A DNA stretch of 64,000 nucleotides from Natronomonas halophila (GCF_013391085.1 NZ_CP058334.1:2170001-2234000), one strand, 5' to 3'; shown: positions 17,450-25,950, numbered from the stretch's first letter. Numbers and translations: made by a program. The notes: generated by a model from the sequence alone, not told the origin.

Positions 17450-18445
17450 ATGGAACCGGCTCTGAAGGTGTGTCTCGTGGTGAGCCTATCGATAGTCGGC
17501 CTGCTGGCAGCCCCCGCCTTCGGGGCTGGCGGCACCACGACGGTTCTCGCTGACGACCACGGTGATGGCGATGATGACTGGGAGGACGACGAAGATGAGG
17601 ATGAGGATGAGGATGAGGATGAGGATGAGGATGAGGATGAGGATGAGGATGAGGATGAGGATGAGGATGAGGATGAGGATGAGGATGAGGATGAGGATGA
17701 GGATGAGCGAGACGAGCGGAGGGCGGAGCCGGACCGACCGGACGTCGCTCAGGAGAGGTCCAATCGGAACGAGAGGCCACGAGACGAGCAGACGCTACCC
17801 CCCGCGACAGAAGTTACGGTCGAGACGCCGTCTCGGTCGACGCCGACGCCGACCTCGACGGCCACTCCAACGCCGACGCTAACGCCAACGGTGACTGCGA
17901 CGGCCACCCCGACGCCGTCGCCGACCGCCACACAGCCACCGCCGACGCCGCGACCGACGGCGGAACCGTCACCCGAACCGCCGTCGACACCGATACCGAC
18001 GCCTACACCGAGTAGCGTCTCGTCGACGGATGGGTCGCCTCCCACGGTTGTCGACGCGTCGGTTCCGGTCGAGTGGCTTCGAGTGGGCCATTCGGCCACG
18101 GTGCGAGTGACCGTCACTAACCCCGGAGCGCGGTCGGAGCAGTCGGAGGCGACCCTCCGGGTGACACACGCCGATAGCAACGTCTCGACGCACGTCGTGA
18201 CGGTCGGACCAGCGGAGACAGTCGAACTGAAACTGGACGTCCCCTTCGAGGAATCGAACGACGGCGTCGTCGAAGTAAACGGCGTCCCGGCGGGCGAACT
18301 GACCGTCGGCAGCGGTGACGAGGAAGCGGAGACGGTGCCGCCCACCGAACCGGCCGACCAGCCTGGATTCGGCGTCATCGTGGCGTTACTCGCCGTCCTC
18401 GCTGGGACGCTATGGGTATGGCGGGGTCACGACGGGACCGAGTAA
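17450..18445 (+). CDS. Secreted Asp-Glu repeat protein with probable PGF-CTERM anchor
   Basis: A 331-residue protein. A signal peptide (LKVCLVVSLSIVGLLAAP) is followed by about 40 residues of alternating Asp-Glu encoded by a perfect hexanucleotide repeat. Next come a basic linker, a long Thr/Pro-rich stalk and a CARDB-like beta domain (LRVTHADSNVSTHVVTVG). The end reads QPGFGVIVALLAVLAGTLWVWR, resembling the PGF-CTERM archaeosortase sorting signal. It should therefore be processed, lipid-anchored and exposed on the surface. ATG 17450 gives the signal peptide directly; the frame extends to 17243 without one. Partner and function are unknown. Confidence 0.8.
   Translation: MEPALKVCLVVSLSIVGLLAAPAFGAGGTTTVLADDHGDGDDDWEDDEDEDEDEDEDEDEDEDEDEDEDEDEDEDEDEDEDEDEDERDERRAEPDRPDVAQERSNRNERPRDEQTLPPATEVTVETPSRSTPTPTSTATPTPTLTPTVTATATPTPSPTATQPPPTPRPTAEPSPEPPSTPIPTPTPSSVSSTDGSPPTVVDASVPVEWLRVGHSATVRVTVTNPGARSEQSEATLRVTHADSNVSTHVVTVGPAETVELKLDVPFEESNDGVVEVNGVPAGELTVGSGDEEAETVPPTEPADQPGFGVIVALLAVLAGTLWVWRGHDGTE
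17594..17707 (+). repeat. Perfect (GATGAG)19 hexanucleotide repeat
   Basis: There are nineteen uninterrupted copies of GATGAG (114 bp) inside the surface-protein gene, encoding (Asp-Glu)19. As a multiple of three, copy-number changes alter length without breaking the frame. The absence of synonymous drift suggests recent slippage expansion. Confidence 0.95.
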
Positions 18446-18475
18446 CCGCCGGCTGGCTCTACTGGGGTTCTTCGC

Positions 18476-18880
18476 TTACTCCCCGTCGAGTCGTGCGGTA
18501 CACCAGTGGCAGAACTCCAGCGTGGGGTCGAGTTCCTTGCCGCAGTTCGGGCAGCGCGGAACCTCGCCGGTGCGGTGGTTCTCGCGGGCGGCGAGCCAGT
18601 AGGCATCCATCGTCGCGAGGACGGTCACCGCGAACATCGCCAGCGCGGCCTCGATCGGGAAGCCCTCGACGACCGAGAAAAAGCCCGCCGTAGTCGCAAG
18701 CAGGTTCCGGGCCGAGAGTTCGACGCCGGCCGTCGTCAGGACGATGAGTAACGACCCGGCCCACACGATACCCCAGAGGGCCGCGCGGAGCCACTCCCGG
18801 AGGTAGACGTGGCCGATGCCGGGCTGGAGAAACGACAGCATCGCCGCCACGAAGCGCCGTCGGTTGCCACGTCCGTTCAT
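18476..18880 (-). CDS. Membrane protein with C-terminal zinc ribbon
   Basis: A 134-residue protein with three hydrophobic segments and a C-terminal zinc ribbon (CPNCGKELDPTLEFCHWC). The N-terminal part (LSFLQPGIGHVYLREW) resembles the TM2-like or integral zinc-ribbon proteins common in haloarchaea. A TATA box (GTTTATAAGC, 18905-18914 reverse strand) predicts transcription starting at about 18883. There a GTG immediately precedes the ATG, so either codon could be used. Function is unknown. Confidence 0.75.
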   Translation of the reverse strand: MNGRGNRRRFVAAMLSFLQPGIGHVYLREWLRAALWGIVWAGSLLIVLTTAGVELSARNLLATTAGFFSVVEGFPIEAALAMFAVTVLATMDAYWLAARENHRTGEVPRCPNCGKELDPTLEFCHWCTARLDGE

Positions 18881-18965
18881 CACGGGGGAGGGTATTCGAT
18901 ACGTGCTTATAAACTCATGGAGTGGCGTGGCGACCGTTTTTATGACTCACCGTCGGAGTGGGCGT

Positions 18966-19304
18966 ATGGGCGAGAACGGCGACAGCAACGACGGAGACGG
19001 CGACGTGTTGTTCCCCTTCTTCGTCGCCGAGTTGCTCACGCTCGTCGGCGCCTTCGCCGTCGTTTCGGCCAGCGTGCTCGGCTGGACGACGCTTTTGGGT
19101 TCGGTCTCCCGGCCGGTCCGCCTCCTCGCACTTGGCTTCCTGACCGTCGAACTACTCGTTCCGGCATGGGTGTACTACGACGTCCGACGCCGCGGCGACG
19201 AGGCGGACCGGGTGTGGCTCCACGCCTCCGTGATGCCGGTCGTGAACCTGCTTGTGGTCCTCGCGTATCTCGCCGAACGGGACGCGAAAACGGACGGCGA
19301 TTAG
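18966..19304 (+). CDS. Small integral membrane protein, function unknown
   Basis: A 112-residue protein with an acidic N-terminus (NGDSNDGDGD), then three to four predicted helices and an acidic tail. GTTTTTATG (18936-18944) is centred 26 nt before the ATG, supporting this start as leaderless. It is convergent with aroD and overlaps its 3' end by 4 nt. No family was recognised. Confidence 0.7.
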   Translation: MGENGDSNDGDGDVLFPFFVAELLTLVGAFAVVSASVLGWTTLLGSVSRPVRLLALGFLTVELLVPAWVYYDVRRRGDEADRVWLHASVMPVVNLLVVLAYLAERDAKTDGD

Positions 19305-19975
19305 GTGAGTCGGTCGACCAGTTCGCGGAGCGTTTCGAGGTCGTACTGGCCGGGCGCGGTCGCCTTCTCGGGGTCGACCGGCGCGTAGCCGATTTTCGAC
19401 CCGTAAACCGGCGCGACGGCGCGGGTGTGGCTGCCGGCCTCGCCCATCGCCATCGTCGCCACGCGCTCGCCGCGCCCGGTCATCTCGTGAGTGGCCCCGA
19501 GCAGCGCCAGTGCGTCCGCCCGGCTTTCGGCCGTCACCGCGAGTTTGGCCACGTCGCCGTAGGTCGACGCGCGTGTCAAAAGCGACTGGAGTTCCCCCTT
19601 CGAGGGCGTCCCCTCGAAATCGTGGGTCGAGACGACGACCGAGACGTCGCGTTCCTCGGCGGCCTCGACGAGGTCCAGCCCCTCGCCATCCTCCAGCGCC
19701 GCGAGTTCGATGTCGACGGCTTCGACCGCCTCGTGTTCGATGGCCCGCTTCAGCGCGTCGATACGGCCGCCGTCGTCGGCTTCGCCGCCCTCCCAGTCGG
19801 CCCGGTTGGTCACGAGTAGCGGGAGCTCGCCGTCGTATTCCGCGAGCGCATCGAGGGGGTCGTCGGCGAGGTCCATCCGGAACTCCACGCAGTCGGCGTG
19901 CTCGCGGGCCGCCGACTCCTCGGAGAGGTCCGCGGTCGAGGCCGCGAGGCGAAACGAATCGAACGTCAGGGTCAT
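19301..19975 (-). CDS. aroD: 3-dehydroquinate dehydratase, type I
   Basis: A 224-residue Schiff-base enzyme converting 3-dehydroquinate to 3-dehydroshikimate. Motifs in order are VEFRMDL, VVVSTHDF (catalytic His) and VAKLAVTA (Schiff-base Lys), then MAMGEAGSHTR. A reverse-strand CTTTTAATATC box (19994-20004) lies about 25 nt before the ATG, giving a leaderless start, and overlaps the end of zim. The preceding pathway enzyme is encoded at 13335-14501. Confidence 0.95.
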   Translation of the reverse strand: MTLTFDSFRLAASTADLSEESAAREHADCVEFRMDLADDPLDALAEYDGELPLLVTNRADWEGGEADDGGRIDALKRAIEHEAVEAVDIELAALEDGEGLDLVEAAEERDVSVVVSTHDFEGTPSKGELQSLLTRASTYGDVAKLAVTAESRADALALLGATHEMTGRGERVATMAMGEAGSHTRAVAPVYGSKIGYAPVDPEKATAPGQYDLETLRELVDRLT

Positions 19976-19997
19976 GGCCGAACTGTGGACGCCGATA

Positions 19998-21023
19998 TTA
20001 AAAGGGCTCGTGGGTCGCGGTAAACCGGATGGGCTCCTCGCCGGCCCGTTCGACCTCGGCGACTGTCGGCAGGCGAATCCGCCGTTCGTTCTTGGTCACG
20101 ACGCGGGTATCGTAGTGTTCGGCCTCATATTTCGGTTCGTCGTCGCGGTCGGCGACGAACTCGCGGTGGCGGTCGAGGCGCTCGTCGGCGATGGTCACAG
20201 AGAGGCCGGGCGCTTCCGTCGCCCGCTTTTCGAAGGCCTCGGCGAGTTCGGCGTTCCGCTCGATGCCGATGGAGTTGCGGCCCTCGACGAGCGCCGCCAG
20301 CGACGTGGTGCCGGTGCCGACGAAGGGGTCCAACACGGTATCGCCGCGGACCGAGTACATCCGGACGAGCCGAAGCGGGATTTCGAGGGGAAAGGCTCCG
20401 GAGCGTTCGCGGGCGCCGTTCTCGAGCGTCTGGCCGGTGCCGCGAACCTCCCAGCAGTCGGAGAACCATTCGTTGCGCTCCTCCCAGAAGAACGCCGAGG
20501 CGTAGCGGTCCTCGTCCTTGGCCGGGAAATCGCGGGTTCCGCCCTTCCGAAAGAGGAGGATGTGCTCGTGTTCCAGCGTCGCGTAGGCGTTCGTCGGCAG
20601 GGTGCCCGACCCCATGAACTTCGCCGTGCTGTTGGTTGGTTTGCGCCAGACGATTCCCGGCAGTTGGTCGAGGCCGGCGTCCGCGAGCCCCTCGATAATC
20701 CGGGCATGGTTCGGATACAGTCGGAACTGCCCGTCGATGCGCCGGGTGGCGTCGCCGACGTTGATGGCTGCGATGCCGCCCTCCGAGAGTGCGTCGGCGA
20801 CCCGCTCCCAGACGTCGTCCAGCAGGTCGTGCATCGCCTCGAAGGCGGCCTCCCCGTCGCCGGATTCGAGGGCATCGGCGACGGCGGGGCTCTGGGCGGC
20901 GAAACTCTCGTCCCACATCTCGACCATCGGATACGGCGGCGACGTGACGACGAGGTCGACGCTTCCCGACACGACCTCGAACTCGCGGGCGTCGCCGACG
21001 CGTATCTCGTGGGTCGTCTGCAC
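19998..21023 (-). CDS. zim: DNA methyltransferase, probable CTAG m4C methylase Zim
   Basis: A 341-residue beta-type amino-methyltransferase. Motif IV is TSPPYP, early in the protein, and motif I is DPFVGTGTTSLAAL, near the C-terminus. TSPPY is typical of N4-cytosine enzymes. The start VQTTHEIRVGDAREFE (GTG 21023) and the overall layout match, from memory, the orphan CTAG methylase Zim conserved in haloarchaea. In Haloferax volcanii that gene also lies near aglD, as here. There is no restriction endonuclease nearby, so it is an orphan. The open frame runs upstream to 21344 with arginine-rich antisense-like sequence that I exclude. Confidence 0.82.
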   Translation of the reverse strand: MQTTHEIRVGDAREFEVVSGSVDLVVTSPPYPMVEMWDESFAAQSPAVADALESGDGEAAFEAMHDLLDDVWERVADALSEGGIAAINVGDATRRIDGQFRLYPNHARIIEGLADAGLDQLPGIVWRKPTNSTAKFMGSGTLPTNAYATLEHEHILLFRKGGTRDFPAKDEDRYASAFFWEERNEWFSDCWEVRGTGQTLENGARERSGAFPLEIPLRLVRMYSVRGDTVLDPFVGTGTTSLAALVEGRNSIGIERNAELAEAFEKRATEAPGLSVTIADERLDRHREFVADRDDEPKYEAEHYDTRVVTKNERRIRLPTVAEVERAGEEPIRFTATHEPF

Positions 21024-21072
21024 AGGTGGTGATTCAGGGGGCGGGTAAGGTGTCTTGCGGTTTTCCGACCCT

Positions 21073-21453
21073 CTATGCCCGCCCGATGAAATGCGCCTGT
21101 GCGGTCGTCCCCTCGGTCCCGTAGTCGACCACGCGAACCCGGACCGTCTCACCTTCCGACAGCGCGTCGCTGCTGCCGGGGGCCGGCACCTCGCGAACGA
21201 ACGTCTGGAGGCCGTTGATGGTGCCCCGGACCTCCGGGGGCGAGCGGTCGTACTGGGTCTCCTTGACGACGAGTTCGTAGGTCTCGCCCTTCTCCGCGGC
21301 CTCTTCGGGCGGTCGCTGTTGGGCCTGTTCGTGGGCGCGGTCACGTTTCTTCTGAGCCTCGCTTTTGCCGCCGAAGGCGACCTTGAGGATGACCAATAGG
21401 ACGAGAAGCCCGAGCACGACGGCGCCGCCGATGACCAGCGTCTGCGTCTGCAT
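21073..21453 (-). CDS. TRAM-like domain protein with N-terminal membrane anchor
   Basis: A 126-residue protein. One membrane helix (about 4-25) precedes a basic/glutamine-rich linker (KSEAQKKRDRAHEQAQQR). A C-terminal TRAM-like beta barrel follows (YELVVKETQYDR to VRVRVVDYGTEGTTAQAHF). TRAM domains bind RNA, which would place RNA binding at the membrane. ATG 21453 is used because the frame upstream has only a TTG. The role is unknown. Confidence 0.75.
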   Translation of the reverse strand: MQTQTLVIGGAVVLGLLVLLVILKVAFGGKSEAQKKRDRAHEQAQQRPPEEAAEKGETYELVVKETQYDRSPPEVRGTINGLQTFVREVPAPGSSDALSEGETVRVRVVDYGTEGTTAQAHFIGRA

Positions 21454-21544
21454 TGGCGACCCTACTCCTGGGTTCACCAAATCGATTGTGGCACCGGACG
21501 CGCAGACAGAAGGTTGATACCCGGCCCAACCCCAGCAAACACCG

Positions 21545-23353
21545 ATGACAGACCGGGAGGTAAGCGTCGTGCTGCCCGCCTACAACGAGGCGGACACTAT
21601 CGAGTCCACCGTCGAGGTGACCATCGAGACGCTCGCCTCCTTTTTGCCGGCCGATGCCTTCGAGGTGCTCATCGCCGAGGACGGCTGTGCGGACCGGACG
21701 CCAGAAATCGCCGACCGGCTAGCCGCCGAGGACGACCGAATCCGGCATTTCCACAGCGACGACCGGCTGGGCCGCGGCGGCGCCCTCGAACGCGCCTTCG
21801 AGGAAAGCGACGGCGACGTCCTCGTCTACTTCGATACCGACCTCGCGACGGACATGGCCCACCTCGAAGAACTCGTCGAGGCGATTCGAACCGATGGCTA
21901 CGACGTCGCCACTGGCTCGCGGTGGATGCCCGGCAACGTCGCCGAACGACCCTTTAAACGGGATATCGCTTCCCGTGGCTACAACTCGCTCGTGCGTCTT
22001 TTCCTGCGCTCGGACGTCGAGGACCACCAGTGCGGCTTCAAGGCCTTCGACCGCGACGCCCTGCTGTCGCTGGCCGACGACGTCGAGGACGACCACTGGT
22101 TCTGGGACACCGAGATACTCGTCCGCGCCCAGCGGGCCGGCTACGACATCAAGGAGTTCCCCGTCGACTGGGAGCCCCAAGAGGACACGAAGGTCGACCT
22201 CGTCCGTGACGTCTTCGGGATGGGCAGCCAGATTCTGCGCCTGTGGTGGCAACTCGGCGTCCGCCCGAAAATCGACCGCCGGGTGACGATGGCCGCCGGG
22301 ACGCTACTCATCGTCCTCGCCGTCGCGCTGATGACCGTCTATCTCGACCCGACGGAGGTCCTCGAAGAGATGCGCAACGCTGACCCGGCCCTCGTCGCGG
22401 TCGCGACGCTGGTGTATCTCGCCTCCTGGCCCTTCCGTGGCCTCCGGTATCGCGACATCCTCTCGGAGTTGGGCTATCGGGAGAGTATCGGCTTCCTCAC
22501 AGGGGCGGTCTTTATCAGTCAGACCGGCAACCTCGTCTTCCCCGCGCGGGCGGGCGACGCCATCCGCGCCTACATCGTCAAAGCCCGCCGGGACATCCCG
22601 TATCCGACCGGCTTTGCCTCGCTGGCCATCGAGCGCGTCTTCGACCTGCTGACGATTACGGTGATGGCGGGGACCACGCTGCTCGCGCTGGCGGCCGCTG
22701 GCGTCGACGTAACCGCGCTCCAGTCGGCCGGTCCCGGTGGCGATGTCGAGCAAAGCGGCCGACAGGCCGTCCTCGTCGCCGGGGGCGTCGGCCTCGCGGC
22801 CCTGCTTGCAGTGGGGGTCATCCTCGCGACGGCCCGCTCCGAGCGCAACCTCGTGCGGTCGGCGCTCGGCCGCATCAGCAGCGACTCCTACGTCGATTAC
22901 GTCGCGGGCGTCGTCGAGCAGTTCGCAGGCGACGTCCAGACCATCGCCGAGGACCGCCGGGCCTTCGCCGTCGTCGGTGCGACCAGCCTCCTCATCTGGG
23001 GCATCGACGTCGTCACCGCCATCATCGTCTTCGCGGCCTTCGGCGTGGACGTCCCGCTGTGGGCGCTGGTCGCGGTCGGCTTCTTCGCCGTCAGCGTCGG
23101 TAACCTCGCCAAAGTGTTGCCGTTGTCTCCGGGGGGTATCGGCCTCTACGAGGGTGCCTTTACGCTCATCGTCGTCGCGCTGACGCCCGTCGTCTGGCCG
23201 GTCGCGCTCGGCGCGGCCATCGTCGACCACGCCATCAAGAACCTCGTGACCGTCGCCGGTGGCATCGCCTCGACGCTGTTCTTCAACGTCTCGCTGACGA
23301 CGGCCGTCGAAGGTGCAAGCGAGGCAGAACGTGACACGCCACCCCACGATTAA
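21545..23353 (+). CDS. aglD: AglD-type glycosyltransferase fused to flippase-like membrane domain
   Basis: A 602-residue protein. The N-terminal GT2 domain (about 1-235) resembles dolichol-phosphate-mannose synthases: SVVLPAYNEADTIE, a DTDLATD metal motif, GSRWMPGN and QCGFKAF. The C-terminal half (about 245-590) is a multi-spanning UPF0104/lysylphosphatidylglycerol-synthase-type domain containing SPGGIGLYEGAF. This architecture is that of AglD, which charges dolichol phosphate with the last mannose of the Haloferax S-layer N-glycan. GTTGATACC (about 21512-21520) lies roughly 27 nt before the ATG. Confidence 0.88.
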   Translation: MTDREVSVVLPAYNEADTIESTVEVTIETLASFLPADAFEVLIAEDGCADRTPEIADRLAAEDDRIRHFHSDDRLGRGGALERAFEESDGDVLVYFDTDLATDMAHLEELVEAIRTDGYDVATGSRWMPGNVAERPFKRDIASRGYNSLVRLFLRSDVEDHQCGFKAFDRDALLSLADDVEDDHWFWDTEILVRAQRAGYDIKEFPVDWEPQEDTKVDLVRDVFGMGSQILRLWWQLGVRPKIDRRVTMAAGTLLIVLAVALMTVYLDPTEVLEEMRNADPALVAVATLVYLASWPFRGLRYRDILSELGYRESIGFLTGAVFISQTGNLVFPARAGDAIRAYIVKARRDIPYPTGFASLAIERVFDLLTITVMAGTTLLALAAAGVDVTALQSAGPGGDVEQSGRQAVLVAGGVGLAALLAVGVILATARSERNLVRSALGRISSDSYVDYVAGVVEQFAGDVQTIAEDRRAFAVVGATSLLIWGIDVVTAIIVFAAFGVDVPLWALVAVGFFAVSVGNLAKVLPLSPGGIGLYEGAFTLIVVALTPVVWPVALGAAIVDHAIKNLVTVAGGIASTLFFNVSLTTAVEGASEAERDTPPHD

Positions 23354-23427
23354 TACTTAAGGACCCGTTTCCGTTCCGCTGAATCGCTCAAAAACGGGGC
23401 TGTCGGGTTCCAGCACTCGAAAATATC

Positions 23428-23448
23428 GTGGCATTTAAATACTGCCAC
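23428..23448. promoter_or_regulatory. Palindrome enclosing the tfb TATA box
   Basis: GTGGCA-TTTAAATAC-TGCCAC: perfect 6-bp inverted arms flank a TATA-like core at 23434-23441, about 80 nt before the tfb ATG. A second AT-rich box (TTGTATATG) sits at 23452-23460. A protein bound to the palindrome would compete with TBP. Confidence 0.5.
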
Positions 23449-23523
23449 TACTTGTATATGATAGCGAACCGCTGACCGGGCTTTTTCGGGGCGTATCCCA
23501 CCTGGTAGCACCCGCCTTGTAGC

Positions 23524-24486
23524 ATGAGCAAGCACACTCGAACACGAACGACCGAGACGGAAACGGAATCCGAACGAGACGAAGAGGAGGTCGGCTGTCC
23601 CGAATGCGGCGGGAAACTGAGCGCCGACACCGAACACGGGGAGACCGTCTGCCGCGATTGCGGTCTCGTCGTCGAGGAGGACGAAATCGACCGCGGACCC
23701 GAATGGCGCGCCTTCGACAGCGCCGAGAAGGACGAGAAATCGCGCGTCGGTGCCCCCACCACCAACATGATGCACGACAAGGGGCTCTCGACGAACATCG
23801 ACTGGCGAGACCAGGACGCCTACGGCAACTCGCTTTCGTCCAACCAGCGCCAGAAGATGCAGCGCCTCCGCAAGTGGAACGAGCGCTTCCGGACGCGTGA
23901 CTCCAAAGAGCGGAACCTCAAGCAGGCGCTGGGCGAAATCGACCGGATGGCCTCCGCCCTCGGCCTCCCGGACAACGTCCGAGAGACCGCTTCGGTCATC
24001 TACCGCCGCGCGCTCGACGAGAACCTCCTGCCGGGCCGCTCCATCGAGGGCGTCTCGACGGCGTCGGTCTACGCCGCCGCCCGGCAGGCCGGCGTTCCCC
24101 GAAGCCTCGACGAAGTCGCCGGCGTCTCCCGCGTCGAGAAGAGCGAAATCGCACGTACCTACCGCTACGTGGTCCGCGAACTGGGTCTCGAAGTCCAACC
24201 CGCCGACCCCGAAAGCTACGTACCCCGCTTCGCCAGCGACCTCGAACTCTCCGACGAGGCCGAAAACCGCGCCCGCAAACTCCTCCAGAACGCCAAAGAG
24301 CAGGGCGTCCACTCCGGCAAATCGCCCGTCGGCCTCGCGGCCGCTGCGGTCTACGCCGCATCCCTCCTGACCAACGAGAAAACCACGCAGGCCGCCGTCA
24401 GCGAAGTTGCCGACATCTCCGAGGTCACCATCCGGAACCGGTACCACGAACTGCTCGAAGCCGAGCAGGACCTCGCCGTAGCTTAG
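23524..24486 (+). CDS. tfb: Transcription initiation factor IIB (TFB)
   Basis: A 320-residue general factor that bridges TBP and RNA polymerase. The zinc ribbon is CPECGGKL...CRDCGLVV (about residues 22-45). The B-finger region contains RGPEWRAF. Two cyclin repeats follow, the second ending EVTIRNRYHEL. The acidic N-terminal arm (TETETESERDEEEVG) is typical of halophiles, which usually have several TFBs; which paralogue this is cannot be told. There is a leader of about 60 nt if the 23434 box is used. Confidence 0.97.
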   Translation: MSKHTRTRTTETETESERDEEEVGCPECGGKLSADTEHGETVCRDCGLVVEEDEIDRGPEWRAFDSAEKDEKSRVGAPTTNMMHDKGLSTNIDWRDQDAYGNSLSSNQRQKMQRLRKWNERFRTRDSKERNLKQALGEIDRMASALGLPDNVRETASVIYRRALDENLLPGRSIEGVSTASVYAAARQAGVPRSLDEVAGVSRVEKSEIARTYRYVVRELGLEVQPADPESYVPRFASDLELSDEAENRARKLLQNAKEQGVHSGKSPVGLAAAAVYAASLLTNEKTTQAAVSEVADISEVTIRNRYHELLEAEQDLAVA

Positions 24487-24507
24487 AACACCCACTTTCT
24501 ACACCGA

Positions 24508-24546
24508 ACTTTTTGCACGGCGAGCCTTCGGCTCGCCGGCAAAAAC
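24508..24546 (+). terminator. Terminator of tfb
   Basis: ACTTTTTGCAC leads into a stem GGCGAGCC-TTC-GGCTCGCC followed by GGCAAAAAC, starting 21 nt after the tfb stop. The flanking T and A runs also pair. Confidence 0.6.
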
Positions 24547-24948
24547 TTCGATGAAAAAGACACTTCGGGCCTCCCGATGGTCGGCCCTCGGTCCCGCGCC
24601 TCACTTGGCTCACGGCTCACTTCGTTCGCCGTTCGCCTTTTCGAGACGCTCCCTATGGTCGCGTCTCGCTATCGCTCGGCGCGGCGAACCGCTTCGGGCG
24701 GGTTCTTCGACCCCGCCCTCGCGGATGCTCCGATATTTTAATTTAAATAAAGCGTAGCGAGAGGTCTGCTTCCTCTCGCTCCGTGCTGACAGAGTTACTA
24801 TCCAGAGAAGCATCCGCCTCGGGGGCGTCCGGAGGTCGCCCCCGAGGCGGTTCCCGCACCGAGCGAAGCGAGGTGCCGTAGCGCGCACGGACTGGAGCGG
24901 CGCCGAAGGCGCCGCGGAAGGAGTACGCGCGCATATTTTCCCCACGTT

Positions 24949-25009
24949 TTTGCCGAGAACCGGGGTCGCGCCCCGAAGCGGGCGCGACCCGCGTTCTCGT
25001 GCAAAAAGT
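24949..25009 (-). terminator. Terminator of the L39e-L31e-aIF6 operon
   Basis: Read on the reverse strand, ACTTTTTGCACG begins 5 nt after the aIF6 stop. It is followed by a strong stem: GAGAAC and an 11-bp GGGTCGCGCCC arm with their complements. It mirrors the tfb terminator at the other end of the island. Confidence 0.6.
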
Positions 25010-25013
25010 GGCT

Positions 25014-25676
25014 TCAGATGTAACCTAAGGCGTCCTCGATGCGACCCAACTCTGGGCCGGTCGTGGCGTCGCCGGTGATGTAGCCATAGGAGTTGGCGAC
25101 GAGGCCGGACCCGACGAGCGGGCCGCCGTAGTTGACGGTCCCGATGTCGGCGTAGACGCCGAAGAGGTCCTCGAGGAAGTCGAGTTTCTCGTCGGTGGTC
25201 TTCGGGTGACAGAGCACGCCGTCGTTCGTGACGACGGCGGCGGTGCCGACCGTCCGCACGTCGGCTATCATCCCACGCTCGACGGGCACGTCGAGGGCGT
25301 CCCTGACGGCCTGGACGGCCTTTCGGGAGAGGTCGGGATGGACGTACGCGCCCTCGTCGTTGGCGAGGACGACGTTGCCGGCGGCGTTGATGCGGCCGGG
25401 GAGTTCGACGACCGGGAGGTCGATTACGTCGGCGATGCGGTCCCGTTCGCGGTCACGAACGCGTTCGGTGACCAGCAGGCCGTTTTCGTTGCCCGCGACG
25501 AGGGCGCCGACGGTTCCGGACCCGGCGATGGTGGTCTGGACGCTCGGAACCTCGAGTTCGTCCTCGAAATCCGAGAGTAGGGACTCCTCGATGTCGGGCC
25601 GAGCGAGTAACACGTCGTCGGTGGCCCGCGCGAAAACGCCGACGTAGTCGGAACCGGAAAGCGCCGCCCGGAGCAC
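25014..25676 (-). CDS. eif6: Translation initiation factor aIF6
   Basis: A 220-residue anti-association factor that binds the 50S subunit. It opens [20 protein letters not shown], and the pentein-like repeats show as [23 protein letters not shown] and [13 protein letters not shown]. It lies 1 nt downstream of rpl31e. The L39e-L31e-aIF6 order is a conserved archaeal operon for large-subunit assembly. Confidence 0.96.
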   Translation of the reverse strand: MLRAALSGSDYVGVFARATDDVLLARPDIEESLLSDFEDELEVPSVQTTIAGSGTVGALVAGNENGLLVTERVRDRERDRIADVIDLPVVELPGRINAAGNVVLANDEGAYVHPDLSRKAVQAVRDALDVPVERGMIADVRTVGTAAVVTNDGVLCHPKTTDEKLDFLEDLFGVYADIGTVNYGGPLVGSGLVANSYGYITGDATTGPELGRIEDALGYI

Positions 25677-25677
25677 G

Positions 25678-25950
25678 TTATGCGGTCTCTGCTTCGACGA
25701 CCGCTTCGCCCTCTTCTTCGAAGCGAGCGGCCCGGACGCGGAGTTTCTTCGGCGGCTTCGAACGGCCGCGGGACCAGACTTCCTCGTTGATGGAGGGGTC
25801 CAGTCGGACGGCGTCCTCGTCGACGTTGAAGTGCTGTGCGAGGTGCGAGCGAACGAGGTTCATGGCCTTGTCTGCGCGCTGGCCCTTCGACTCTGCGAGG
25901 ACGTCGCGAAGCGGGACCGTCATGACGCGCTCGTCGAATTCAGCGCTCAT
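25678..25950 (-). CDS. rpl31e: 50S ribosomal protein L31e
   Basis: A 90-residue ribosomal protein: [33 protein letters not shown] and the end [13 protein letters not shown] are diagnostic. Its ATG overlaps the L39e stop by 2 nt (ATGA arrangement), and aIF6 follows directly. Confidence 0.97.
   Translation of the reverse strand: MSAEFDERVMTVPLRDVLAESKGQRADKAMNLVRSHLAQHFNVDEDAVRLDPSINEEVWSRGRSKPPKKLRVRAARFEEEGEAVVEAETA

Larger units (their letters stand above)
24487..25013. repeat. Hairpin-rich non-coding island between convergent tfb and aIF6
   Basis: A 527-bp gap with no credible gene. It is a chain of inverted repeats: 24511-24546; 24643-24667 (GAGACGC arms); 24696-24718 (GGGCGGG arms); 24721-24817 (GCGGATGCT arms around an AT-rich core with an inner 9-bp hairpin at 24756-24780); 24814-24850 (14-bp perfect arms, CCGCCTCGGGGGCG); 24897-24915 (GCGGCGCC arms); and 24955-24998. 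The outer ends form a perfect 12-bp terminal inverted repeat, ACTTTTTGCACG (24508-24519 and 24998-25009). No target-site duplication was seen. Confidence 0.75.

Noticed and set aside
17594-17707. CRISPR array
   Set aside because: The repeat is a contiguous hexamer without spacers, inside a coding frame.
22304-23347. 347-codon minus-strand open frame
   Set aside because: Antisense to the membrane half of aglD; the product is Asp/Arg-rich with no motif.
24610-24945. 111-codon arginine-rich minus-strand ORF in the hairpin island
   Set aside because: It runs through the palindromes, has no coding-like composition, and no promoter or start signal.
24508-25009. Insertion sequence or MITE, based on the 12-bp terminal inverted repeat
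   Set aside because: No transposase and no target-site duplication, and the terminal repeats serve as terminators of the flanking genes. Kept as a hairpin island.
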